DNA from: Acidobacteriota bacterium
GTDB lineage: Bacteria > Acidobacteriota > Terriglobia > Terriglobales > Acidobacteriaceae
Length of the DNA stretch: 64,000 bases
Assembly (NCBI GenBank): GCA_031296115.1
Contig: JARLGI010000019.1
Coordinates: 62,001-126,000, forward strand
Direction: 5' to 3'
Below, piece by piece: positions 42,942 through 52,425 of the stretch (the first letter of the stretch is position 1; each line of letters starts with the position of its first letter). A program made the translations under genes and the position numbers. The notes beneath the pieces were generated by a model. It did no database searches and was not told the origin of the DNA. It was given only the letters and a program-made list of their open reading frames with translations.

Positions 42942-43394
42942 ATGGCGAAAGTGGTTGCGGACAAATCGTCCGCCATTCTTCCGAACGCCTTCCTCGGGAA
43001 GTCCAAAGTTCCTACCGACGACGACTTAGCTGCGGCCTTGGGAACTGCGAAGCCGCTCTGGGAGCAGCTTCTGTCCGAGCTTGCCAGCCAACACCGGCTG
43101 ATCGTGCGGGAATGGCATTCGCACTCGCTGAAAGCCGGATGGTCGCTGCGCATGAAGCGCCGCGAACGCAACATCGTGTACCTGTCGCCGTCGTGCGGCG
43201 CCTTTATGGCGTCGTTCGCGTTGGGTCAGAAGGCGGTGGAGGCGGCTCGCGCCAGCGGACTTCCCTCGAGCGTGCTGAAGATTATCGCCACGGCGAAGAA
43301 ATACGCGGAAGGCACCGCGGTGCGCATCGAGGTGAGAACGGCGGCGGATGTCGACGTCGTGGTGAAGTTGGCGGGGATCAAGCTGGACAACTAG
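42942..43394 (+). CDS. DUF3788-like protein
   Basis: 150 residues. The central part reads LIVREWHSHSLKAGWSLRMK and RRERNIVYLSPSCGAFMASF, the pattern of DUF3788 proteins, small cytosolic proteins of unknown function. It begins 111 nt after prfA and may be read from its own promoter. Nothing in the sequence points to a catalytic site. Confidence 0.65.
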   Translation: MAKVVADKSSAILPNAFLGKSKVPTDDDLAAALGTAKPLWEQLLSELASQHRLIVREWHSHSLKAGWSLRMKRRERNIVYLSPSCGAFMASFALGQKAVEAARASGLPSSVLKIIATAKKYAEGTAVRIEVRTAADVDVVVKLAGIKLDN

Positions 43395-43405
43395 ATTCGC
43401 GCAAG

Positions 43406-43860
43406 ATAGGGGTCCTTCGACTCCTCGCCGCGCTCGTCGCTCAGGATGACATTGGTTGTCATCACGTGGGAGCGAGGGATCTGCTTTTCGCCCTTCCCAG
43501 GGCCGCCCGCTTGTCCCAAGCCCGCGGCCACGTTTACGCTGAGCGCCGGTTTTGCGCGAGGCGTGTGGCCAGGGCGGAACAGCTCTTAGCCCACCGTGAA
43601 GCGACGCGGAACGGTGGGTGGGCGCCCCAAGCATCCTTCTGAGCCCCTTCAGGGGCGGCATTGAATTCACGGAAGCGATAGGGGTCCTTCGACTCCTCGC
43701 TATGCGCGTCGCTCGGGATGACAAATCACAAGGAAGGATTTGTCCATCAGGGTGACAGCACAAAACAACAGCAGGTCCCTCCACTCGGGCTGAAGCCCTC
43801 GGTCGGGATGACAAATCATAAAGAGGCGCGCGTCGCTCAGGATTACAGCATCAAGATAGA
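43406..43860. repeat. Group of family B repeats
   Basis: Clear units at 43406-43450 and 43677-43722 (GGGGTCCTTCGACTCCTCGC ... GCTC(A/G)GGATGACA), and degenerate ones at about 43767-43855. Together with 49401, 48725 and 50659 these form one dispersed family. The 43395-43946 spacer has no other recognised content. Confidence 0.8.
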
Positions 43861-43946
43861 TCCGGAGTGATTCGGTTCAGATAGATCGGAATCGGTCAGC
43901 CTGAATGCTGGCGGCTGATTGCCGACGGCTGATGCTGCCGGCCGCC

Positions 43947-44999
43947 CTACTGGTACGTCACCCGCCGTTCGCCCTTGACGATGCGCCCGATGGTGTAGCC
44001 CTTCTCGCTGCAGCGCTCCAGGATGAGCTGGGCCTTCTTGAACTTCTTGGCCGGCACCACCAGCACCATGCCAATGCCCATGTTGAAGGTGCGCAGCATC
44101 TCTTCCGGCGGCACGTTGCCGATCTTCTGCATGTGCTCGAAGATGGGCAGCGTCGGCCAGGAATGGATCTCGATGATGGCGCTCGTGCCTTTGGGCAGCA
44201 CCCGCGGCAGGTTCTCCGTGATGCCGCCGCCGGTGATGTGGGCCATGGCGGAAACGGCCTCGGCGTCAATCATGCGGCGCACGATGGGCCAATAGCTCTT
44301 GTGGGTGCGCATCAGCTCAGTTCCGAGCTTGCCCTTGATCTCGTTGACGTAGGAATCCGGCGTGTAGCGCGCCACCTCGAAGAACAGCTTGCGGGCCAGC
44401 GAGTAGCCGTTGGTATGCAGCCCGGTTGAAGGCAGCCCGATAAGCACGTCGCCCGCCTGCACGTCTTTACCGGTAATAATCCGGCTGCGATCAACCGCGC
44501 CCACGATGAAGCCGGCCAAGTCGTACTCGCCGTTGCTGTAGAAGCCCGGCATCTCGGCGGTCTCGCCGCCGATGAGTGCACAGCCGTTCTGCTTGCAGGC
44601 GTCGGCGATGCCTACAATCACCTTCTCGATGACTTCCGGCTGCAAGCGGCCGGTGGCGAAGTAGTCCATGAAGAACATGGGCGCGGCGCCCTGCACGGCA
44701 ATGTCGTTGACGCAGTGGTTCACCAGATCGGCGCCGATGGTGTGGTGCAGCTTCATCTCGAACGCCAGCTTCAGCTTGGTACCCACGCCGTCCACGCTGG
44801 ATACCAGCACCGGGTCCGGATATTTCTTCTTGTCGATGGAGAACAGCCCGCCGAAACCGCCGATGTCGCTCAGGACACCGCGGTTGAAGGTCTTATGGGC
44901 CAGGTACTTGATGCGCTGCTTGGTGCGGTTGGCGCGCTCGATGTCCACGCCGGAGTCGGCGTAGGTGATAGTGCGGGGCTCGGTCGTCTGTTGTGCCAA
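43947..44999 (-). CDS. purM: Phosphoribosylformylglycinamidine cyclo-ligase
   Basis: 350 residues if started at TTG 44999 (LAQQTTEPRTITYADSGVD); an ATG at 45065 adds a cysteine-rich extension and sits on a TACAAT promoter element, so it is less likely. PurM signatures: VSSVDGVGTKLKLAFEM, DLVNHCVNDIAVQGAAPMFF, DYFATGRL, ALIGGETAEMPGFY, GLPSTGLHTNGYSLAR and HITGGGITENLPRVLP. It makes aminoimidazole ribonucleotide from FGAM with ATP in purine synthesis. It stands alone here; no other pur gene is near. Confidence 0.93.
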   Translation of the reverse strand: MAQQTTEPRTITYADSGVDIERANRTKQRIKYLAHKTFNRGVLSDIGGFGGLFSIDKKKYPDPVLVSSVDGVGTKLKLAFEMKLHHTIGADLVNHCVNDIAVQGAAPMFFMDYFATGRLQPEVIEKVIVGIADACKQNGCALIGGETAEMPGFYSNGEYDLAGFIVGAVDRSRIITGKDVQAGDVLIGLPSTGLHTNGYSLARKLFFEVARYTPDSYVNEIKGKLGTELMRTHKSYWPIVRRMIDAEAVSAMAHITGGGITENLPRVLPKGTSAIIEIHSWPTLPIFEHMQKIGNVPPEEMLRTFNMGIGMVLVVPAKKFKKAQLILERCSEKGYTIGRIVKGERRVTYQ

Positions 45000-45240
45000 A
45001 GGTGGAGTCCGTCCAGAGGGCGCGTCACCGCAAGATTGTTTGCGCGGAAAACAGCATTGTACCATCCTGCGATTTGGACGGCCGGGGAGGCAGCTTTCAC
45101 TACCGAGAAGCGGAGGCAGAGATAAGGCTTAAGAGCTTCGGGCCCTGATCTGCACGGATGAACACGGTAGCCTTGGGCTCTAGTCTGCCTGGTAAGACCG
45201 ATCCGTGGAAATCCGTGGTCTGGTTCTCATTCGTCGTAGC

Positions 45241-45447
45241 TCATGCAGCGAAACATAAATGGTCTTCCGCCAGTTCGGCTTCGCCGTCGTGTACAGCGCT
45301 GCAATCGGGGTTCACGACGTCGTGGAGCTTCCTCTCGTCGAGCCAGACAGCCTTCAGCGGAGTCTGACTGTCGCTGGTTTTGATCCAGATGCGCGAAAGC
45401 TTGGGAAAGAAGGTCACAAGGTTGTTGATTCTGGTGGTGTAGAGCAT
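45241..45447 (-). CDS. Small protein of unknown function
   Basis: 68 residues, ATG 45447 with a perfect AGGAGG 4 nt upstream (45452-45457). MLYTTRINNLVTFFPKLSRI, then KAVWLDERKLHDVV; hydrophilic, with two cysteines, no signal peptide. The strong ribosome site is the main support. No family recognised. The rest of the 45000-45905 spacer shows no gene. Confidence 0.5.
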   Translation of the reverse strand: MLYTTRINNLVTFFPKLSRIWIKTSDSQTPLKAVWLDERKLHDVVNPDCSAVHDGEAELAEDHLCFAA

Positions 45448-45905
45448 GGTTCCTCCTCGGAATGCGCACGGCCGCGCGGCTTTGGAGGGTGATCCTGGAA
45501 GATTGGCAGGATTCACTCGCCCGGTTCACGTTGCACTTCGTGAACGGACAAGCGATGCGGAACTCAGGCGTGCATGGCGGGACGGTTCACGGAGCCGGAA
45601 ATTGTCAGCCCCGGACTAGTCAGAGGCTCGGTGCATTGGTCACATTTCATAAATAGCCAAGTTGATTGGCAACACCACTTTAGACGCTCTCAGGCCGATT
45701 TGGTTCCAGAAAATGGAAGAAGAATTTCACCACAGCGGTACGGAGAGAATCCCGGGCACGAGAGCGAAGCCGACCGTTGCCGGCGAATGATAGCGCATTG
45801 CTAATTGGTGAATGTTTGTGAGCCCCGTCACTGGCCGATGTGACCTTCCAGTTCCATCGACCCAGCCCGCGAGACTAGACTGGGACTTCCTACCTTGGAG
45901 GTCTC

Positions 45906-48671
45906 ATGTCTACCATTTCCGCTACCAAAGGTCCGGTCGGCAAGCCGACAATTAAAGCTGATCCGTCGTCGGATGTTTACCGGTCGTCCGAAAGCCATCC
46001 TCTCGATCCGCTGTTTATGCCGAAGAGCGTTGCCGTGATTGGCGCCTCCGAGCGCGCTGGTAGCGTGGGACGTTCCGTGCTCTGGAACTTGCTGAGTAGC
46101 CCCTTCGGCGGCACGGTTTTTCCGGTGAACGCCAAGCGCCCCAATGTGCTCGGCATCAAGGCGTATCCCAGCATTCGCGACCTGCCCGACAAGGTTGACC
46201 TGGTCGTGGTGGTCACGCCGGCCGACACCGTCCCCGACATCATTGCGGAGTCGGTGGAACTTGGCATTCCCGCCGCCATCGTCATCTCGGCCGGCTTCAA
46301 GGAGTTCGGCGAGCACGGCAAGGAACTGGAACGGCAGATCGCGCAGACGATCCGCGGCAAGATGCGGCTCATCGGTCCCAACTGCCTGGGCGTGATGAAC
46401 CCGGTGCGCGGCCTGAACGCAACTTTCGCGCACAGCATGGCGCGGCCGGGCAACGTGGCGTTCATCAGCCAGAGCGGGGCGCTGTGCACCGCCGTGCTGG
46501 ACTGGAGCTTGCGCGAGAATGTCGGCTTCAGCGCCTTCGTCTCCATCGGCTCCATGCTCGACGTCAACTGGGGCGATCTGGTGGACTACTTCGGCAGCGA
46601 TCCCCGGACCAACAGCATTGTCATTTATATGGAGTCCATCGGCGACGCGCGCTCGTTCCTGTCGGCGGCGCGCGAAGTATCGCTGAATAAGCCGGTCATC
46701 GTGATTAAGGCGGGCCGCACCGCTGAAGCTGCTAAGGCCGCCGCATCGCATACCGGCGCACTCACCGGCAGCGATGAAGTGCTGGACGCGGCCTTCCGCC
46801 GCAGTGGCGTGCTGCGGGTGAACAGCATCGCCGACATCTTCTTTATGTCCGACATTCTGGCCAAGCAGCCGCGACCGCGCGGCAAGCGGCTCTGTATCCT
46901 GACCAACGCTGGCGGCCCCGGCGTGCTGGCGACCGACGCCCTTGTTGCGGGCGGAGGCGAGTTGGCCGAGTTGTCGGAAGATACAATGAAGGCCTTCGAC
47001 GCCTTCCTGCCGGCACAGTGGAGCCACAACAACCCGGTGGACATCCTGGGCGATGCCGAACCCGAGCGCTATGCCAAGTCGCTGGAGATTGCCGCCAAGG
47101 ACCCCAGCATCGACGGCATGCTGGTGGTGCTGACGCCGCAGGACATGACCAATCCCACGCAGATTGCGGAGAAGCTGAAACCCTACGCCAAAGGGCTGGG
47201 CAAGCCCGTGCTGGCGAGCTGGATGGGCGGTGCGGAAGTCGCGGCCGGTGAGAACATCCTGAACCAGGCCGGCATCCCCACCTTCCAATTTCCCGACAGC
47301 GCGGTACGCGCGTTCAACTACATGTGGCGCTACTCCTACAATCTGAAGGGAATCTACGAGACGCCGACGCTTCCGCAGCACGCGGATGCCGCCTTGCAGC
47401 GCGGCAAAGCCGAGCGCATCATCCGCGACGCCCGCGCGTCGGGCCACACCATCCTCACCGAGTACGAGTCGAAGCAGCTGCTCAAGGCCTACGACATCCC
47501 CACCGTCGAGACCCGCGTTGCCGTGACCGAGCAGGAAGCGCTGCAGGCCGCGGAGGAGATCGGCTACCCCACCGTTCTCAAGCTGTACTCGCTGACCATC
47601 ACGCACAAAACCGACGTCGGCGGCGTGCAGTTGAATCTGCGCGATGCCGCGGCGGTGAAGACCGCGTTCCACGCTATCAAACAGGGCGTGACGGAGAAGG
47701 CCGGCACCGAGCACTTCCAGGGCGTCACGGTGCAGCCCATGGTGAAGCTGGAAGGCTATGAGCTGATTGTCGGCAGCAGTCTGGATTCGCAGTTCGGCCC
47801 CGTGCTCCTGTTCGGAACCGGCGGCCAGCTCGTCGAGGTCTTCAAAGACCGCGCGCTGGCGCTCCCGCCGCTGAATTCGACACTCGCACTGCGGCTGATG
47901 GAGCAGACGCGAATCTTCCGCGCGCTGAAAGGCGTTCGCGGCCGCAAGCCGGTAGACCTGAAGGCGCTGGAAGATTTGCTGGTGCGTTTCAGCCAGCTGG
48001 TCGTCGAGCAGCCGTGGATCAAGGAGATTGACATCAACCCGCTGCTGGCGTCGCCGGACCGTCTGCTGGCGCTGGATGCGCGCGTGGTCGTGCACGGGCC
48101 GGAGATGAAAGAAGAGGACCTGCCGGAGCCGGCGATCAGGCCGTATCCCATCCACTTGGAAAACGAGTGGACGATGAAGGACGGGAACCGGGTCACTATC
48201 CGCCCAATCCGTCCCGAGGACGAGCCGGCGCTCATCGAGTTCCACAAGAAGCTGTCGGAGCGCAGCGTTTACCTGCGCTACTTCCAGCCGCTGAAGCTCA
48301 CGCAGCGCACCGCCCACGAGCGGCTCACTCGCATCTGCTTCATTGACTACAACCGCGAGATGGCGCTGGTGGCCGAGCGCAGAGTCGATGGCGGCCAAAG
48401 CGAAATTCTTGCGGTGGGCCGCCTCAGCAAGCTGCATGGACGTGACGAAGCGGAGATGGCGGCGGTTGCCATCGATGCCGCGCAGCACAAGGGGCTGGGC
48501 ACCGAGCTGTATCGCCGGCTCATCCAGATTGCTCGCGACGAGAAGCTGAAGATGGTGGTGTCCAACATGCTGCCGGAGAACCGCGAGATGCGCGCGCTGT
48601 GCGTGAAGCACGGCTTCAAGCTGATGTCCAGCCTGGAGGACAACATGATCCGGGCGGAGCTGGAGTTGTAG
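45906..48671 (+). CDS. ADP-forming acyl-CoA synthetase fused to a GNAT domain (Pat-like)
   Basis: 921 residues. The order is: CoA-binding domain (about 35-130, [20 protein letters not shown]), succinyl-CoA-ligase-like domain (about 150-330), ATP-grasp (about 480-735, [20 protein letters not shown]), and GNAT acetyltransferase (about 760-921, [16 protein letters not shown]). The same order occurs in Pat/YfiQ lysine acetyltransferases. In those the ligase part is regulatory, but here His282 lies in [11 protein letters not shown], the position of the phosphorylated histidine of active acetyl-CoA synthetases. It may therefore make acetyl-CoA with ATP and also acetylate proteins. TTGGAGG ribosome site before ATG. 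Confidence 0.85.
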   Translation: MSTISATKGPVGKPTIKADPSSDVYRSSESHPLDPLFMPKSVAVIGASERAGSVGRSVLWNLLSSPFGGTVFPVNAKRPNVLGIKAYPSIRDLPDKVDLVVVVTPADTVPDIIAESVELGIPAAIVISAGFKEFGEHGKELERQIAQTIRGKMRLIGPNCLGVMNPVRGLNATFAHSMARPGNVAFISQSGALCTAVLDWSLRENVGFSAFVSIGSMLDVNWGDLVDYFGSDPRTNSIVIYMESIGDARSFLSAAREVSLNKPVIVIKAGRTAEAAKAAASHTGALTGSDEVLDAAFRRSGVLRVNSIADIFFMSDILAKQPRPRGKRLCILTNAGGPGVLATDALVAGGGELAELSEDTMKAFDAFLPAQWSHNNPVDILGDAEPERYAKSLEIAAKDPSIDGMLVVLTPQDMTNPTQIAEKLKPYAKGLGKPVLASWMGGAEVAAGENILNQAGIPTFQFPDSAVRAFNYMWRYSYNLKGIYETPTLPQHADAALQRGKAERIIRDARASGHTILTEYESKQLLKAYDIPTVETRVAVTEQEALQAAEEIGYPTVLKLYSLTITHKTDVGGVQLNLRDAAAVKTAFHAIKQGVTEKAGTEHFQGVTVQPMVKLEGYELIVGSSLDSQFGPVLLFGTGGQLVEVFKDRALALPPLNSTLALRLMEQTRIFRALKGVRGRKPVDLKALEDLLVRFSQLVVEQPWIKEIDINPLLASPDRLLALDARVVVHGPEMKEEDLPEPAIRPYPIHLENEWTMKDGNRVTIRPIRPEDEPALIEFHKKLSERSVYLRYFQPLKLTQRTAHERLTRICFIDYNREMALVAERRVDGGQSEILAVGRLSKLHGRDEAEMAAVAIDAAQHKGLGTELYRRLIQIARDEKLKMVVSNMLPENREMRALCVKHGFKLMSSLEDNMIRAELEL

Positions 48672-48724
48672 GCTCGTTTTCACCACGGAGCACGGAGAAG
48701 AGAAGGCCGCCGACCTTTTGCGTC

Positions 48725-48842
48725 TGTCATCCTGAGCGCAGTAAGGCCGCGCGGCGGCCGCACGAAGCCGAAGGACCCCTATAGCTTCCCGTCACTATAG
48801 GGGTCCTTCGACTCCTCGCTGCGCTCGTCGCTCAGGATGACA
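48725..48842. repeat. Inverted pair of family B units
   Basis: TGTCATCCTGAGCG at the left end and CGTCGCTCAGGATGACA at the right end are complementary, and the inner parts GAAGGACCCCTATAG and CTATAGGGGTCCTTC also match. The whole 118-nt unit could form a hairpin. It lacks any gene and resembles a miniature inverted-repeat element. Confidence 0.8.
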
Positions 48843-48946
48843 GAATTGTGAAGAAGGGTTTAATTGTCATGATGAGCGAAGCCAGGGTCCCTGGCGAGCG
48901 CCTTCGCCGGGCTGACATTTCCGCGCATCCCAAGTAATCTCAAAGC

Positions 48947-49351
48947 ATGGCCAAACCCGTACCCATCGGCACGCGCGGCGAAGTAGAAAAGCAAGTCGAG
49001 TTCAAGAACACGCTCACGGCGTGGAAGCCGGAGCTGCCGCCCGTGTTGTCCAGTCCCAACATGATTGGCTGGATGGAAGCCGCCGCGTTCGAGGCGCTGC
49101 TGCCCTTCTGCGAAGGCGACGAGGTCAGCGTCGGCACGGCAATCAACATCGTGCATCGCGCGGCAACCGGGGTCGGCGCGACCGTGAAGTGCGAGGCGGT
49201 GCTGGAGGAGTTCGATGGTCGCTTCTACACGTTTCGCGTCACCGCCCAGGCCGACGGCGAAATGCTGGGTCACGGAACCATCCAGCGCGCCATCGTCAGC
49301 AAGGGCAGGTTCGAAGCACGGCGGCGGGCCAAGCAGGCCGCGAAACCGTAA
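48947..49351 (+). CDS. FlK-like thioesterase (hotdog fold)
   Basis: 134 residues. The pattern SPNMIGWMEAAAFEALLPF, then VGTAINIVHRAATGVG, then AQADGEMLGHGTIQRAIV, fits the small hotdog thioesterase family that includes fluoroacetyl-CoA thioesterase FlK. The Glu of WMEAA and the His of VHRAA are at the expected catalytic places. The physiological acyl-CoA is unknown. ATG 48947; a TAATCT element ends 7 nt before it, so the message may be leaderless. Confidence 0.7.
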   Translation: MAKPVPIGTRGEVEKQVEFKNTLTAWKPELPPVLSSPNMIGWMEAAAFEALLPFCEGDEVSVGTAINIVHRAATGVGATVKCEAVLEEFDGRFYTFRVTAQADGEMLGHGTIQRAIVSKGRFEARRRAKQAAKP

Positions 49352-49400
49352 GCGGGGCACGCCGCAGCCTGCGGGAAAGAATAGTCGTCCCCAACGAACC

Positions 49401-49590
49401 GTCATGCTGAACGAGCGCGGCTGACGTTGGCCGCGCGAGTCGAAGCACCCCTATTCCTGCCCTTAGTCCATACCTCCGATAGGGGTCCTTCGACTCGCGG
49501 CAAATGCGGCCGCTCGCTCAGGATGACAGCATGAAAACAACTGCAGGTCCTTCGACTCCTCGCTTTGCTCGTCGCTCAGGATTACAGATC
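49401..49590. repeat. Inverted pair plus single family B unit
   Basis: GTCATGCTGAACGAGC at 49401 and GCTCGCTCAGGATGACAG near 49528 are inverted partners, with CACCCCTATT/GATAGGGGTC inside. A single unit (TCCTTCGACTCCTCGC) follows at 49544-49586. No gene in 49352-49711. Confidence 0.75.
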
Positions 49591-49711
49591 GAAGAATGCG
49601 CTCCTCGCCCTGGTTTCGTACAAGAAACATCGGCAGCGCAACAGCGGCACGCCATTCCTCCGGATTTTGCGGTAGCCTGAACCCAAGCAGGTGTGGTTCG
49701 CGGAGGAAGGC

Positions 49712-50566
49712 GTGCTGATTCCGCCGGTGGTGTTGCTGGACAGTTTCGTCGCGATGGTGATGTTCTCCATCGGGCTGCGGGTCCGTGGCGGCGATTTGTT
49801 CGCCGTCCTGGGCGACCGACGGCTGCTGGTGCGTACGCTGCTGGTCAACTGCCTCGTCATCCCGGCGATCGGCTTTGTGCTGGTACGCATCTTTCCGCTA
49901 ACGCCCGACGCGCGCATTGGCATCCTGCTGCTGGCCGCCATCCCGGGAACGCCCATCGCCCTGCAATTCACGCGGCGCGCCATGACGCGGCTGGCCTTTG
50001 CCGCCAGCATGACCTTCGTGCTGTCGGTGGTGAGCCTCGCCATGGTGCCGCTGGCCATCGAGATCATGCCGGAGATTGCCGAGCACGACGAGCGGCCACT
50101 CATACTCCTGGTGACGAACATCGTCTTTTATATCGCCCTGCCCCTGGTGCTCGGACTATGGGCGGGACGCAGCATGCCGCGGGTTGCGGGCAAGCTGGCG
50201 CTGCCGCTCGGCATACTGGCCAGTCTCACGTTCGTTTTCCTGATGTGGGAGACCCGCCTGGTACGTCGCGAGGCCTTTCAGACGATTCGCGGCGGCGGAA
50301 GCGTGGCCGCGATGGCGATTCTGCTGCTGCTATCCATGGCGATTGGCTGGATGATCGGCGGGCCGGACAGCGAGTCGCGGCGGGTGGTAGCTACGGCGAC
50401 TAGCATGCGAAGCGTCGTCGTCGTCCTCTATGTGGCGCGCTACTGCTTTCCTGCGACCATGGTCTACATGGTGCCCATCGTGTACCTGTCGTTGATGGTG
50501 CCTACCAACATGGTCTTCCACTTGGCCTACACGGGATGGCACAAGTGGCGGTCGGCGGCGACCTAG
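49712..50566 (+). CDS. BASS-family (bile acid:sodium symporter-like) transporter
   Basis: 284 residues from GTG 49712, which has GGAGGAAG just upstream; a GTG at 49691 is possible. About nine hydrophobic segments. Features of the BASS/arsenite-carrier superfamily include FVAMVMFSIGLRVRGGDLF, the LLLAAIPGTPIALQFTRRAM crossover region and GLWAGRSMPRV. The transported solute cannot be deduced. It stands alone between repeat clusters. Confidence 0.65.
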   Translation: MLIPPVVLLDSFVAMVMFSIGLRVRGGDLFAVLGDRRLLVRTLLVNCLVIPAIGFVLVRIFPLTPDARIGILLLAAIPGTPIALQFTRRAMTRLAFAASMTFVLSVVSLAMVPLAIEIMPEIAEHDERPLILLVTNIVFYIALPLVLGLWAGRSMPRVAGKLALPLGILASLTFVFLMWETRLVRREAFQTIRGGGSVAAMAILLLLSMAIGWMIGGPDSESRRVVATATSMRSVVVVLYVARYCFPATMVYMVPIVYLSLMVPTNMVFHLAYTGWHKWRSAAT

Positions 50567-50658
50567 CAGGTGACCCGCTCATCTGTTGTCGGGTCCTCCG
50601 AGAAGGTCGCCGAATTAGATGCTTGTTATCCGGAGCGATGTACCGTCATTTCTTTGGT

Positions 50659-50817
50659 TGTCATCCTGAGCGAGCGGCCGCATTTGCCGCGAGTCGAAGG
50701 AGCCCTATCGTTACGGGAAGCTACAGGGGTCCTTCGACTTCGTTCGCCAGCTGCGCAGGCTCACTCCGCTCAGGATGACAAATCATAAAGAAGCGCTCGT
50801 CGCTCAGGATCACAAAC
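50659..50817. repeat. Inverted pair of family B units with a partial third
   Basis: TGTCATCCTGAGCGAGCGG at the left and CTCCGCTCAGGATGACA at 50780 are inverted, with GAAGGAGCCCTAT/ACAGGGGTCCTTC inside; a partial unit (GCTCGTCGCTCAGGATCAC) follows. No gene in the spacer 50567-50915. Confidence 0.8.
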
Positions 50818-50901
50818 ATAACGAGGTTCTGCTGACACTGATTGCTAACTGCTGAATGCGAACCTCGCGCGGTACCTATCCTCGGTGTTGAGAATTCCCG
50901 C

Positions 50902-50907
50902 TACAAT
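50902..50907 (+). promoter_or_regulatory. Likely -10 element of tgt, near-leaderless
   Basis: TACAAT lies 8 nt before the tgt ATG and no Shine-Dalgarno is present between them. Transcription would start at or next to the start codon. Confidence 0.4.
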
Positions 50908-50915
50908 CGTCTGCG

Positions 50916-52160
50916 ATGTCTTTCCGCTTCCAGATTGAGGCCCGCGACGGTTTCGCGCGCGGTGGACACTTCGTCACCCCGCACGGCGAGGTGCAGACGC
51001 CGGTGTTCATGCCGGTGGGCACTCTCGGGACGGTCAAGGGCGTGCCGCAGGACACTCTGGAAGAGCTGGGCGTCCAGATCCTGCTGAACAACACCTACCA
51101 TCTCTACCTGCGGCCGGGCGTCGAGATGATCCGCCAGCTTGGCGGCGTGCAAAAGTTCATGTCGTGGGACCATCCCATCCTCACCGACTCCGGCGGATTC
51201 CAGGTATTCAGCCTCAACGATTTGCGCAAGGTGACGGAAGAGGGCGTGGCGTTTCGCTCCCACCTTGACGGCTCGTCGCATTTCTTCAGCCCGGAGAGCG
51301 CCATCGCCGCCGAGATTGGTCTGGGCGCCGACATCATCATGGCCTTCGACGAGTGCACCGAGCATCCGGCGGAATACGCGCGCACCAAGGACTCCATGGA
51401 GATGACGCTGCACTGGGCGGCGCGCAGCAAGAAGCACTTCGAGGAGCATAAGCACCAGGTTCCGTGGTTTTCGCGCGGACTGAAGTCCGCGGGAGATTCT
51501 GATAGCACCCGGAACGGCACGGCTGAAGCGGGTGCCCCACCCTTGTCCGCAGGACAGGGTGGGAAAGAAGAGCGCGAAGGCCAGACGCAGACCCTGTTCG
51601 GCATCGTGCAGGGTGGAATGTTCCCTGATCTGCGGCGCGAGTCGGCGCAGCGGACGGTCGAACTGGACTTCCCGGGCTATGCCATCGGCGGGTTGAGCGT
51701 GGGCGAGCCGCGCCCCATGACCCAGGAGATGGTCAGCCACGCAATCCGCTTTCTGCCGGAGGACAAGCCGCGCTACCTGATGGGCGCGGGCACTCCCGAA
51801 GAGCTGGTGCAGTACGTTGCCCAGGGCGTGGACATGATGGACTGCGTGCTGCCCACGCGGGCGGCGCGGCACGGGCTGCTGTTCACCTCCCAGGGCCGGC
51901 TGACCATCAAGAACGCGCGCTTTGCAACGGATGAAAGACCGCTGGATCCCAACTGCGGGTGCAAGGTCTGCCAGCGCTACTCGCGGGCCTACCTGCGGCA
52001 CCTGTACGCTGCCAACGAATTGCTGGCACAGACGTTAAACACCATTCACAACCTGGCCTATTACCTTGACACCATGCGCCGGGTGCGGCAAGCTATACTA
52101 CTTGGGGAATTCGTGAAGTCCCTGTCTGGTGTCCAGCCGCCACACCTGAGCGTTCCTTGA
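50916..52160 (+). CDS. tgt: Queuine tRNA-ribosyltransferase (tRNA-guanine transglycosylase) with internal insertion
   Basis: 414 residues, against about 375 for typical bacterial Tgt. Catalytic Asp91 is in LTDSGGFQVFSL; the nucleophile aspartate is in VDMMDCVLPTR; Zn ligands are Cys347, Cys349, Cys352 (NCGCKVCQRYSR) and His378 (NTIHNL). It exchanges guanine-34 for preQ1 in GUN tRNAs. Residues about 185-224, between HFEEHKHQ and QTQTLFGIVQGG, have no counterpart in known Tgt. They are encoded by a family A palindrome (51474-51491) and a second hairpin (51537-51563), in frame. Heads the conserved tgt-yajC-secDF neighbourhood. Confidence 0.93.
   Translation: MSFRFQIEARDGFARGGHFVTPHGEVQTPVFMPVGTLGTVKGVPQDTLEELGVQILLNNTYHLYLRPGVEMIRQLGGVQKFMSWDHPILTDSGGFQVFSLNDLRKVTEEGVAFRSHLDGSSHFFSPESAIAAEIGLGADIIMAFDECTEHPAEYARTKDSMEMTLHWAARSKKHFEEHKHQVPWFSRGLKSAGDSDSTRNGTAEAGAPPLSAGQGGKEEREGQTQTLFGIVQGGMFPDLRRESAQRTVELDFPGYAIGGLSVGEPRPMTQEMVSHAIRFLPEDKPRYLMGAGTPEELVQYVAQGVDMMDCVLPTRAARHGLLFTSQGRLTIKNARFATDERPLDPNCGCKVCQRYSRAYLRHLYAANELLAQTLNTIHNLAYYLDTMRRVRQAILLGEFVKSLSGVQPPHLSVP
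51456..51593 (+). repeat. Palindromic repeat inserted in frame inside tgt
   Basis: CGCGGACTGAAGTCCGCG (51474-51491) and CCACCCTTGTCC/GGACAGGGTGG (51537-51563) fall within the extra residues of Tgt. The resulting segment is low in conserved residues (SRGLKSAGDSDS, AEAGAPPLSAGQGGKEER), as expected for translated repeat DNA. Confidence 0.8.
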
Positions 52161-52425
52161 CTGCCACTCGCGGTTTAGGTCTGCCATCCCGGATTCCGGC
52201 AAGCGCGATACGATAAGAAGCCAGGGGCGTTAGCTCTGGCATCGCGCGGTACGCTGACTGACAGGCGCCCATTACTCAGTAGGAAGTAGCCGAACTATTC
52301 CCTCGGTTGAGTGCGGCGTACTGTGTTGTCCCTAGGGGGCTTAGGGAAGAAATTTGCGAAGCTGAGTTCGCGGTCAGCTTTGTCCCGCGGAAGCGGACTC
52401 AAGGGTCCAGGAAAGACGGAGACAA

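Noticed and set aside
45828-48686. 952-codon minus-strand frame over the acyl-CoA ligase gene
   Set aside because: A mirror frame of a GC-rich gene with strong third-position bias; the plus-strand frame has full domain matches and a ribosome site.
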